Source of the DNA: Acipenser ruthenus
Taxonomy: Eukaryota > Chordata > Actinopteri > Acipenseriformes > Acipenseridae
Length of the DNA stretch: 64,000 nucleotides
Assembly: GCF_902713425.1 (NCBI RefSeq)
Contig: NC_081217.1
Coordinates: 21,998,159-22,062,158, forward strand
Reading direction: 5' to 3'
Made by a program: the position numbers and the translations under genes. The notes below the pieces were generated by a model that did no database searches, was not told the origin of the DNA, and saw nothing but the letters and a program-made list of their open reading frames with translations. Of the stretch, positions 54,294 through 64,000 are shown piece by piece; position 1 is the stretch's first letter, and each line of letters begins with the position of its first letter.

Positions 54294-56456
54294 ACATTGA
54301 TAAAAAGTGATCTGTTATGAATAGGCTGTAACGTGGTGCTCTATCAATGTAACTGTCACAACTGACCATGCTGGTGTAGCTTTTAAAAAAAAAAAAGCTT
54401 CAGTTAAAGATTGTTAGAAAGTGATACTGGAGATATGAGCCAGCAGTTCTGGTACTGAAAGAGTTAAACACCAAAGAATCGAGAGCCCATGAATATGGGG
54501 GGGGGGGGGGGGCAGGAAATAGTCCTCATTAAGACATTCCCACTATGCTGTGTTTATAAATACTAAATAATCTTCTAGCGGTTGATTGATGGTGGTCAGT
54601 ATCGCTGATGCTTCCTGTGTCCAAAAACAAATGGACGAGGATTAAGAAGCCCCCCCCCCCCCACAACCAACCCCCGTGAAAAAACAATACTTTGAATTTC
54701 CGAACTCTTCTAGTGTACCCTTCACAGCTCCGAGTCCCATAAATCCAGCTCTTGGGGTCGACCCCGGGCTAAGAGCCTCATTCCGAGCTGGGTGGCCCCC
54801 GCACTTTCTCAGCCCGGGGATCAGAGCTGTCACTGTGGGGAGCGCAGAAGCCGTTCCAGCGGTCTCCGAAACGCTTGGTGTTCCTACGCTCTCCGAGGTC
54901 AGCCTGTTATTCTGCATTGCTCACAGCATTACAATAATACTGCAGTCATGAGAAATGAGCTTAACAAAATACAGGCAGGGTCATCTGAATTCATGTCTTG
55001 AAAAAATACAACACCATCACAAAATACGAAATAACCAAATACAGTAACAAATGAAAGGACGCCCCCAGGACATTGTAGCAGCCTTTTTTTAATAAGGAAA
55101 GGGCAAAATAATACTGTTTCTTTCAAAAACTCGCTTTGCTGTGCGGGATGGCCCGGCTAGTAGCAAGGCTGGACCTGTTTAGTGTACTGTGTGAAGCGCT
55201 GATGCCTTGCACAGAGCAGTGATGGGGGTGCACTGCTTATAAGCCTTACTCAGCTCTTTATCAGAGTCAATTAAGGCTGCTGTGACACAAGTGATTTCTT
55301 CCCATCCATCTCACAGCCTCCCTCCCGCCTGGCTTCTGTCTGAGGAGGTTTGTTTAGGCAGGATATGGACCTCGTTGAACCCTAGCAACCAGCCTCTCGA
55401 TCCGGCCCATTCAGAACTAAAGATTAGGCCTCATTGCAACAATTTGGCAAGGCTGCGTCTTTAACTACTACATTGTGAGGCTGGCTGCAGGGCAATACGA
55501 CAACCTGGGATCTCTCTCAGGCATCTTTTTTCATGTTTTCCCCTTCACGAACATTCATTCATTTTGCACCAAACTTCTACCCTGCACTCCCAGCCCCCTG
55601 TGTTTCGGATTGCGTTAGACTATAATATGATAAACAATGACACTACCAGGTTAGTGAGCCCTGGAGGTGTGTGCTCAGCCTGGGAAGCCTCCGGAGAGTA
55701 GGGGGGGGGGGTGAACCTTGTAGAACCCCGGCCAGGATCAGCAATTCATTTCACGCTTGCACCCGACACACCAAGCCGCAATGCCTCCAGTCTTGTTAAT
55801 CGCTGTATTCCCATGCGTTTGCTCAGATTAAGTGTTTGCTGGCATACAGAATTAAAAGTCACATCCAATTAGCAGCCAGCTCCACTTATAACGTCGCTGA
55901 GAGTGTAGCTCTGCACGCAGAATGACAATGACAGTCCACTCTGCATAAACAGATGCATTCAGATCAGCTTTTTGGACTTCTGATTCGTTTCTAAGTGTGG
56001 CTGCCTCGAATCCAGCTGACCACTTAGACACACACCAGAGGGATGAGAGCACGCTGTTAGTGCTGCACTGCCTGCCTGCCTGTCTGCCCAGGTGCGTGCT
56101 CCCCCAGGCCAGTCAAACAGCGCCCCGACAGCTTGAGACCGCACCGCTTCTCTGCAAACACCCGGCTGCCTCGCGGGGAGCCCAGAGGATCAGGCAGGCT
56201 GGCTGCGAGTGTTTATCGTGGAACCAGAACAAACACCACAAGGCCAGATAACAGAGCCGCACTGACAGATCACAGCCCAGTACTTATCAACTGCTGTGAA
56301 AGGGGTATTTACATCTAAAAGGGCAACACGCTCTGGGGTCAAGGATACGCACACACACACACACACACACTTGGGCTGACTCGTTAAGTATAGATTTACT
56401 AATCCAAATTCCACACAAGCTTGGATATGCTACTGCTATGAATAAGGTGACTATCC
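54294..56456. other. Intergenic, no gene seen
   Basis: It includes poly-G near 54500, poly-C near 54650 and (CA)n near 56348. Short open frames have no recognisable product. Confidence 0.5.
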
Positions 56457-56640
56457 GGCTCTGTGTTCAACAGGTCAGTTTGGGACTGTTCAGGCTTGTC
56501 AGCTCACAACCCAATGCATTCTGGTAAGCGTGGTCCTGCTTCTCTTAAAGGAAAGAATGGTACCTGAGACAGGTAAAACGCACCAGAATGCATTGGATTG
56601 CGAGTTGAAAAGCCTGAACTGTCTTGTTGAACACGGAGCC
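56457..56640. mobile_element. Long inverted repeat, palindromic MITE-like
   Basis: The left arm from GGCTCTGTGTTCAACAGG through CCAATGCATTCTGGTAAGCG is mirrored by the right arm from ACGCACCAGAATGCATTGG through GTTGAACACGGAGCC. Arms are about 70 bp with a few mismatches and one gap of several bases. The centre is about 45 bp. The family is unknown. Confidence 0.7.
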
Positions 56641-56939
56641 CATATGATCACCTTTGGTATGAAAATTTGACGGCTATGAAGAAACATCAACATTTGCTTC
56701 CTACATACTAAAGTGTCACTTTCAGGGTCGATTACGGAGAAAGTCTTTTAAACCAGTTAAAAAGTAAAGTGTTTTTTTTAGTTGAAGTACTAGGGACTCA
56801 GGGCCTTGTTTTTAAAGTTTCATTCTTGAATGAACTCTCATTTTTGAAAGCAGAAAATGCTAATGCTACCAAATGAGATACAAAACACACTGCGGGTCCT
56901 TAAGGAGAACTAGAGACGTACAACTTAGTCGTTTGTTTG

Positions 56940-57100
56940 TCTCACTCTCTCCCGTTCCTCTGAAAGGCGCTAAGACCCTGCAGACGCGGCCTGCCGCCCC
57001 GGTCTAAGGAACGGAAGTGAAGAGGCGTCTAGGCCGGGCTGGAGAGGAAGGGGAGCGGGGTCAGGTACGCGGAAAGACCGCTGAAGGGGCTCGGCAGCAG
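56940..57100 (+). promoter_or_regulatory. SIKE1 promoter and 5' UTR exon
   Basis: CpG-rich DNA leads to a noncoding exon ending at 57100 (CAGCAG then donor GTACGG). The next acceptor is CAG at 57846-57848, two bases before the SIKE1 ATG. Confidence 0.6.
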
Positions 57101-57850
57101 GTACGGTGTGTTTGTTTGTTGTTATCGTCCTAGACCGACATTTCCTTAAGATGTTTCGTTGTGTAGATCGGACGGCGACGTCTGGACAATATTGCCAACG
57201 AAAGAAATACTTGTCAAAAAAAACACTGACTGAATATTTTTTCCCCTCTTGTATAGCAACAGGAAGTTTTATCCAGACGGATGGAAACGCAAAGAGAGTG
57301 AAAAGTGTGTTTATATAGGTATTTGAATATGCATACTAGTGCACTTTAATGTAGCGTAATATTCCGTACGTGGTACGGTAGTCTTAGAGCTGCAGCAGCA
57401 GCGCTATACTGACTCAGTGCTATTGAGATCTGTTGAAAGTTTAATCTGCGGCATTGCTAACGCGGTGCTATTAGTTGAAGATGTAATTTATAACTGCCAG
57501 TTGCTGGGGGTTTGTGTAAATCAGTTTCATTAGTCAGGGCACGCACGTTTCATGGCAGAGACCGTGTGTTCAAACTGCCATGTAAACAACGTGGATTTTG
57601 CATGGTATATGGACTAAAGATCACTTTAGACTAATTGTCAACACGTTGGCTTAGTTCTTTTTTAAAAAAAAACTGTACTGTGCTTTATTGCAATAAATGT
57701 ATTTAAATGGCATTGAGATACACAATGCGTGCCTGTGCCATATGTATGATATTTGCTGGCAGTGCCAGGTTTTCCACAGTATGGGTTTGATTGAGTGAGG
57801 TGATACAGCCTTGGTTGATGATAAACGCCTGACAGCCTCTCGATGCAGGG

Positions 57851-59651
57851 ATGGCGTGTACGATGCAGAAGATCCTGGGAGACGCCCGCACTCTGCTGGA
57901 GAGACTGAAGGAGCACGACATGGCAGCAGAGTCTCTGGTCGAGCAGTCTGGAGCCCTGAACCAGCGCGTGGAGGGCATGAGGGAGGTGGGCACAGCCCTG
58001 CCAGACAAGGTAGGGGCTCAGCCGGGGAAGGGGAGGGGCTACGACGGTGCCAAACGAGGCAGGCGTGGGAGGTGAATGTCTCAAAGACTTGAAGCTGCTG
58101 ATCTCTCCGTTGAGTGAATGTTTGGCAACAGCAGTATCCTGTCCAGCTAGATTGTTCTACGGTGCCCACTTGAATATGAATTAGTTTCGTTTCAGAACAA
58201 GGAAGATTGCCCAGAACTAAAGGACCTGTCGAAATACAAACCCCACATACTGCTGACCCAGGAAAACACCCAGATCAAGGAGCTGCAGCAGGAGAACAGG
58301 GGTGAGTGTGGAGTGTGACTGAAGTCAAGCAGACAAGCGTTTCAGCGACGCCGTTATTCATGACGAAGGCGTGAGCCGAAACGCTGCTCTGCCTGCCATA
58401 GGCTGACTGCTTGAAGTTGTGGGTGGATGTAAATGTTGTAATTTGCCTTTGCTGCCTGAACGCGGTGTCCCTGCAGAGCTGTGGCTGTCCCTGGAGGAGC
58501 ACCAGTACGCTCTGGAGCTGATCATGGGGAAGTACCGCAAGCAGATGCTGCTCTTCATGACCGCCAAGAAGAAGATGGACACCAAGCCTGTGCTCAGCCT
58601 CCACCAGGAGCACTCCAAGGTCCAGTAGAGCCCCTCTGAAACCCAGTCAAACTGAACACAAAATCTACTACTACTGCTTCGGCTTGAATTGAATTCTCTC
58701 TCTCTCTCTCTCTCTGTGTTTGCAGGAGGTGCAGGTGCAGGTTGATCGGATCTGTGAGATGGGAGCGGTCATGAGGAAAGCGGTCCACGTGGACGACCAG
58801 CACTTCTGCAGCGTCCAGGAGAGGCTGGCACAGCTTGAGGTGAGCAGAGCCGAACCGCACACTGGCCGTCAAACTCACACTAGCCCTGCGCCCAGTCCTG
58901 GTGTTCCGAACATTATTCTAGGTGTAGTTTTTGATCAGCTCCCAGGAGTTTGAACAGTCCCTGAACAAGTCCTATCTGTCTGCAGGAAAAGAAGTTGTTC
59001 GTGCAGCTGTAAGTGAGGAACAGTGCATTTAACATCAGGCTCCTGAGCATTTTAAATAAGACTTCATTGAAAGCAGCTCTGAAACCCAGGACTGGAGGCA
59101 GGGCTAGTGTGCATGGCTTGAAACTCACACCACACTTAATAGAAGCACACCGTCCTTTCCATTGACCTGTGCTGGACAGAAGGTGTAAAACGCAGCTCCC
59201 CAAGGCTCTTGCCTGTGTTTTATATGTATGCATGTATTTCCAAGACAGCGCAAAATATTCACAGCAGCAGCACAGTGAAGGAGCAGTGATGTGACTGACG
59301 CTGATACAAGGAAGGAAATGGTGGGTTTGAAAGCATGGGTTAGCACTCCAGCAGTTCACTAGAATATCTCTTTTTTTATTTTTTAAATTGTCCGCACTCA
59401 TGAACAAAAAAACTAGAGGTGATGTCAGAATTTCTTCATCTCTATTAATTGAAGGTTAAAAGTAAAAACTAGCACGTTTTGGACCTCAAGATGCCATCCT
59501 AAATAAATACATACATAAAATGTTGTTTGTTTTTTTTATGGTTTAGATTGAGAACAAAGATCTGCGTGAACTCCTGTCAATCAGCCAAGGGGCTGTGAAG
59601 CAGCAGCAACGACAGCAGAAGAAAGAGCCGTCTGAAAACACAATGAAATAG
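57851..59651 (+). CDS. SIKE1: SIKE1, suppressor of IKK-epsilon
   Basis: SIKE1 is a coiled-coil protein that binds TBK1/IKK-epsilon and is also a STRIPAK complex partner (SLMAP side). Coding exons: 57851-58009, 58196-58301, 58477-58619, 58726-58839 and 59547-59651, joining in frame to 208 residues (207 in human). The start is [20 protein letters not shown]. Residues such as [10 protein letters not shown] and [16 protein letters not shown] match SIKE1 rather than its paralogue FGFR1OP2. Heptad-rich coiled coils cover most of the protein ([17 protein letters not shown] and [15 protein letters not shown]). The donor after exon 3 is GTCCAG, a poor match, and an in-frame TAG follows within 6-8 bases. 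The C-terminus is [17 protein letters not shown]. Confidence 0.96.
58322..58412 (+). other. Fold-back repeat with hammerhead-like core, in SIKE1 intron
   Basis: AGTCAAGCAGACAAGCGTTT at the left pairs roughly with CGAAACGCTGCTCTGCC and GACTGCTTGA at the right. Inside, ATGACGAAGGCGTGAGCC is followed by GAAAC, resembling the CUGANGA, stem, GAAA order of hammerhead motifs found in Penelope-like elements. The first C of the core is A here. A partial copy (AGTCAAGCAGACAAGCGTTC) is at 33198-33217. Confidence 0.4.
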
Positions 59652-61012
59652 CACCACCGTGTGGCCAAAGGACGGCAGTGCACTGCGATCAAAACCACCC
59701 CTCACTGCGAGCGGTCTGTCCCTCTGTGCACACTCAGCAGCAGTGAGACTTTTAGGAAGCGGGCTTGACTGGGAGGTTAGACTCCTCAAGCCATCTGATA
59801 CAATGAACGAGGTGAAATCGATGTCAAGATGCGGAAAATCATGACCATTTTTATACATAAGCTCATTTCATCCTTTTTAATATGTTCTTTTCTTTTTTTT
59901 TTTTTTCAATTCAGTGTTGGCTTTTACTCTGCTGCGGTCCTGTTCAATCAGCTTTGCCTGCCAGGGTGCTGTATTTGCATACAGTTCAGGGATGGCAGTA
60001 AGACTCCTGTTGCATAGCGGTATTACCCGTTCCAGGTTTTATTATGATCTTGATCAGCCACAGTGTGTAGGCAGCAAGCTCAGGTGGGTCTTACTAAACT
60101 CTCAGTAAAACCAGGAATGGATCAAACTGCTGTGCGTCCCTGCTTGAAAATATCCGGCCGCTGAAATGTGTTTCTCATCCTTTTGTTGTAAACGTGGCAG
60201 CCTGCTCAGTAATCGCTTCGACTGAGAAACGACATTATTGGGGTTTTGACAGATCATATTGAGGTTCCTCAAGGACTGCAGCGGAGGGTCGAAGCTTTGC
60301 TTCTTGTGTTAATGTAATGTTATGGTCGTTTATACGTTTTTCAAACGAGGGTGTTATTTTGTATCTAAGAAGTCTTCGAGAGGAGGACCTGAGATGCTGT
60401 GTGCAGCAGATGTGTGTTTGTAAAGCAGAAGTGTGCTGGCATGGCTTTTTCTAGTCCTCCTAGTTTATTAATATGGACCAGTCTGTCCACCGCCAGCATC
60501 ATGCCACTATTTTTCTTTCTTATAGGATTGATCGCTGTGATTTGCTGTGTGTAATCTGTGCCACCAATGTAAACGTGTAACCTGGACAGAGTTTTTTGGA
60601 TTTCCTTTCATATTTTTTTTTGTGATTATTCTGTATCTGTCAGCAGGACTTTCAAAGCATTTTTCTCCACATGGTTCTGAGACTGATTCCAAGCTCTAGT
60701 TCTTGCAGTTTTCATCGCTATTGGAAGATAGACAGTAAACGTCCTGGAAAGGCTGGTCTCCTTCGGGTTACCATCAGATCTTTTGTTTCCCAGTCGAGAC
60801 TTCGTTGGTGTTGTAAAGCCTTGCTCTTCAGTCTGGATTTAGGCTCCAGTTTGAAATGCTCCCTTTAGGTCAGCTTGGCGTGTGTGGACTCTCTCTCTTT
60901 GCAAGGCCCGCCCCCTCCCTGCCCAGCCGGATCAGTGCTTCACAGTTGCTGGTAAATACAATGTAGCAGCTTCTCAGGTCACACCACAGGTTAGGGTGTC
61001 TTTGTAATGCTC
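59652..61012 (+). other. SIKE1 3' UTR
   Basis: It runs from the stop to the poly(A) signal. It includes a hAT-like MITE at 59987-60142. No second open gene was recognised. Confidence 0.6.
59987..60142. mobile_element. hAT-like MITE, copy 3, in SIKE1 3' UTR
   Basis: The left end is CAGGGATGGCAGTAAGACTC, CTGTTGCATAGC. The right arm is GGAATGGATCAAACTGCTGT then GCGTCCCTG, lacking part of the right terminus. It is related to the copies at 14572 and 38054. Confidence 0.7.
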
Positions 61013-61018
61013 AATAAA
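61013..61018 (+). terminator. SIKE1 poly(A) signal
   Basis: AATAAA followed by a T-rich stretch, about 1.36 kb after the stop. Confidence 0.65.
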
Positions 61019-61236
61019 ATGTGAATATTTTGAAAAAAATGATTGCTTGGAATTATTTTATTTTTTTTTGCTCTAATTTTTAAAGTCTGTGAAATAATTA
61101 ATTAAAACCACTGATCTGAAACATTTGCATGTGTATTTTGATTGTAGGAAATCGCGGAATTCATCAAATGGTGAGGTTGTTTTGTGATGTGGGCAAATAC
61201 TCACTTGAGACAAACTAATTGCACATGTGAACTGAA

Positions 61237-61300
61237 CTGGATTTGAACCTGGGACTCCAGTGCAGAAAGGCTGCCCACTGTGTCACCTAGCCTCCCAGTG
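61237..61300 (-). mobile_element. tRNA-derived SINE head fragment
   Basis: On the minus strand, CTAGGTGACACAGTGGGC (A-box-like) and GGTTCAAATCC (B box) are spaced as in a tRNA-derived promoter. It differs from the V-SINE heads in this window. The tail is not recognised. Confidence 0.5.
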
Positions 61301-61402
61301 CACACAGCAAAGAATACCTAACTTACTGAACAAAATACATTTGAGAAAGGAAAGGTGGCAAACCATGCCAGGCATGTATCGATCTGTCACTAATTAAAAA
61401 TA

Positions 61403-62989
61403 CTTACAGACATGAATGCACTGGACTGACTTACAGACATGAATGCACTGGACTGACTTACAGACATGAATGCACTGGCCTGACTTACAGACATGAATGC
61501 ACTGGCCTGACTTACAGACATGAATGCACTGGCCTGACTTACAGACATGAATGCACTGGCCTGACTTACAGACATGAATGCACTGGCCTGACTTACAGAC
61601 ATGAATGCACTGGCCTGACTTACAGACATGAATGCACTGGCTTGACTTACAGACATGAATGCACTGGCCTGACTTACAGACATGAATGCACTGGCCTGAC
61701 TTACAGACATGAATGCACTGGCTTGACTTACAGACATGAATGCACTGGACTGACTTACAGACACGAATGCACTGGACTGACTTACAGACACGAATGCACT
61801 GGACTGACTTACAGACACGAATGCACTGGCCTGACTTACAGACATGAATGCACTGGCCTGACTTACAGACATGAATGCACTGGCCTGACTTACAGACATG
61901 AATGCACTGGCCTGACTTACAGACATGAATGCACTGGCCTGACTTACAGACATGAATGCACTGGACTGACTTACAGACATGAATGCACTGCCCTGACTTA
62001 CAGACATGAATGCACTGCCCTGACTTACAGACATGAATGCACTGGACTGACTTACAGACATGAATGCACTGGCCTGACTTACAGACATGAATGCACTGGC
62101 CTGACTTACAGACATGAATGCACTGGCCTGACTTACAGACATGAATGCACTGGACTGACTTACAGACATGAATGCACTGGCCTGACTTACAGACATGAAT
62201 GCACTGGCCTGACTTACAGACATGAATGCACTGGACTGACTTACAGACATGAATGCACTGGCCTGACTTACAGACATGAATGCACTGGCCTGACTTACAG
62301 ACATGAATGCACTGGACTGACTTACAGACATGAATGCACTGCCCTGACTTACAGACATGAATGCACTGGCCTGACTTACAGACATGAATGCACTGGACTG
62401 ACTTACAGACATGAATGCACTGGCCTGACTTACAGACATGAATGCACTGGACTGACTTACAGACATGAATGCACTGGCCTGACTTACAGACATGAATGCA
62501 CTGGCCTGACTTACAGACATGAATGCACTGGACTGACTTACAGACATGAATGCACTGCCCTGACTTACAGACATGAATGCACTGGACTGACTTACAGACA
62601 TGAATGCACTGGCCTGACTTACAGACATGAATGCACTGGCCTGACTTACAGACATGAATGCACTGGCCTGACTTACAGACATGAATGCACTGGCCTGACT
62701 TACAGACATGAATGCACTGGACTGACTTACAGACATGAATGCACTGGACTGACTTACAGACATGAATGCACTGGCCTGACTTACAGACATGAATGCACTG
62801 GCCTGACTTACAGACATGAATGCACTGGACTGACTTACAGACATGAATGCACTGCCCTGACTTACAGACATGAATGCACTGGACTGACTTAGACATGAAT
62901 GCACTGCCCTGACTTAGACATGAATGCACTGCCCTGACTTACAGACATGAATGCACTGCCCTGACTTACAGACATGAATGCACTGGCCT
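61403..62989. repeat. 27-bp minisatellite, about 58 copies
   Basis: The unit is CTTACAGACATGAATGCACT then GGCCTGA, with variants GGACTGA, GCCCTGA and GGCTTGA, and three units with ACACGAATG. Two units near 62887-62930 lack CAG (24 bp). Both strands stay open for 400-500 codons because 27 is a multiple of 3. These are not genes. Confidence 0.97.
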
Positions 62990-63685
62990 CTCTTGCCTTA
63001 CTTTGCAATACGACTGCCGCTCTGCTAGGTGCCTCTTGCCTCAGGCGGTCCGAGTGTTTAAATAAGGAACAATGTCTCGTTGGAAAGTATTCCAGCACAG
63101 TTCATCATCCCACTGAATCCTTGACCCTCGTTAGCGCACAGGCAGTGGCTGTGTTGGCAGGGCTGACTCCCTGCATGGTAATTAAAGCACCAGGGTCCCA
63201 CAGCTGTGCTGTTTACTGTAAACTAATCCAGCCACAGCCTCTCTGCAGATAGGATATCAAAACCCGACCAGCTGACAATAGCCAGTCCAGGACCTCAATG
63301 ACTTCTTCATAGGGGGCCTCAGAGCAGAGCCTGGGTGCTTTTAGAAAAAAAAAAAAAAAATAGCAGCAATCCTATTTAAGGACCAGGCTGGACGTAGATA
63401 CACCCCCTGTGAATCACAGCTGAATGGGTTAACGGTTACATTAGCAGCATGCGAACCACTGCGACAGCTGCAAATACCACTGTGTGCATGCGTATGAACT
63501 GACATGCGCACAGACGAACAAACAGGCAGCTGCTTTCATTCTCACAATCTGCTAAGGGAATGTCCTGACCAGGTTTCTTCAGAAGTGGCTCAGCAGCAGG
63601 TCATCTAGATATATGCAAACCTCTGTAACAGACACTTCCAGGAGATTCAGTGCACATACAGAAAAACAATCTGAAGGATCTCAGG
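62990..63685. other. Intergenic, no gene seen
   Basis: It has a poly-A run near 63343-63360 and no coding signal. Confidence 0.5.
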
Positions 63686-63775
63686 CAGTGTTTCTCAACC
63701 CCGGTCCAGGGGACCCCCTGTGTCTGCTGGGTTTCATTCCAGCTGAGCTGGAAAGGGTTAATTTTCGAAGTAGTT
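63686..63775 (+). mobile_element. hAT-like repeat end (CAGTGTTTCTCAACC)
   Basis: The terminus CAGTGTTTCTCAACCCCGGT is followed by CCAGGGGACCCCCTGTGTCT and GGGTTTCATTCCAGCTGAGC, a pattern common to hAT-type repeats in fish. The other terminus is not seen. Confidence 0.5.
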
Positions 63776-63879
63776 TTGTTAGTATTGGTTATTAGCTTTT
63801 TCAAGGTCGGTGTCCCGACACTCTGTGTGCCAAGTTTAAAAAACAAAACAAAAAAAACAACCATAAACGGGTGCGTTTT

Positions 63880-64000
63880 ATCGTGTTTTTTCTGTACAAA
63901 TCTGTGCAGTGTAATGGTGCGCTGTCCCTTTAAGAGGGAGATGCGGCGTTTCCTCGCAGGGGCGGTGGCGGGACCAGCAGGGTGATCTCGCGAGAGCAGG
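63880..64000. promoter_or_regulatory. Promoter-like end of window
   Basis: CpG-rich DNA contains TCTCGCGAGA at 63986-63995, a palindrome known in TATA-less, often bidirectional promoters, and TCCCTTTAAGAGGGA at 63925-63939. It probably serves the gene right of the window. CSDE1 is the expected neighbour of SIKE1 from vertebrate synteny (inference). Confidence 0.5.

Noticed and set aside
61390-62929. Open frames of 416 to 511 residues on both strands
   Set aside because: The 27-bp repeat keeps several frames open at once. Simultaneous frames on both strands argue against coding.
61403-62989. CRISPR-like regular array
   Set aside because: Units are head-to-tail without unique spacers, and this is vertebrate DNA.

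Overview
The window is vertebrate nuclear DNA. It has intron-split genes with GT-AG junctions, long introns, tRNA-derived SINEs, MITEs and many micro- and minisatellites. The SINEs have a fish V-SINE-like core and end in a 'CTGGATAAGGGCGTCTGCTAAGAAATAA' type tail (shown in full only here as a family label). An apparently intact FXR-beta (NR1H5) gene is present. Together these suggest a ray-finned fish, most likely a non-teleost such as a sturgeon or paddlefish. That assignment is inference from memory of such repeats and is not proven here.

Left to right: (1) 197-5336, minus strand, an alpha-tubulin gene whose last exon lies off the left edge and which has two tandem versions of exon 2. (2) 7837-9107, minus, RABIF (MSS4). 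(3) 9437-10126, a decayed DNA-transposon transposase piece and a SINE tail. (4) 11318-18063, minus, KLHL12, complete at 564 residues over 11 coding exons. (5) 22641-25841, minus, ADIPOR1, complete at 381 residues over 7 coding exons with a 5' UTR exon at 27244. (6) 28356-29078, plus, REP15 in one exon. (7) 31752-36913, minus, CYB5R1, complete at 306 residues over 9 exons. (8) 38847-45585, minus, NR1H5, with 9 coding exons joining in frame. (9) 45600-56450, a gene-poor stretch dominated by tandem arrays (23-, 17-, 31- and 15-bp units) and G/C homopolymers. (10) 57851-59651, plus, SIKE1, 208 residues over 5 coding exons. (11) 61403-62989, a 27-bp minisatellite. (12) A CpG-rich promoter-like end with TCTCGCGAGA, probably belonging to the next gene to the right.

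The genes are ordinary housekeeping, signalling and trafficking genes and do not form an operon-like unit. RABIF, KLHL12, ADIPOR1 and CYB5R1 are neighbours on human 1q32, while SIKE1 and the NR1H5 pseudogene are on human 1p13 and REP15 is on 12p11 (all from memory). The block is therefore informative about ancestral linkage. RABIF, REP15 and KLHL12 all act in vesicle traffic. CYB5R1 and ADIPOR1 are membrane metabolism proteins. NR1H5 is a sterol/bile-type nuclear receptor.

The most unusual observation is the duplicated alpha-tubulin exon 2. The two copies are separated by a 46-bp intron, have different lengths (223 and 226 bp) and would break the frame if both were included, so they look mutually exclusive. 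They recode the loop around residue 40, and neither copy keeps the acetylatable lysine 40. No retroviral, LTR or Polinton-type element was recognised.
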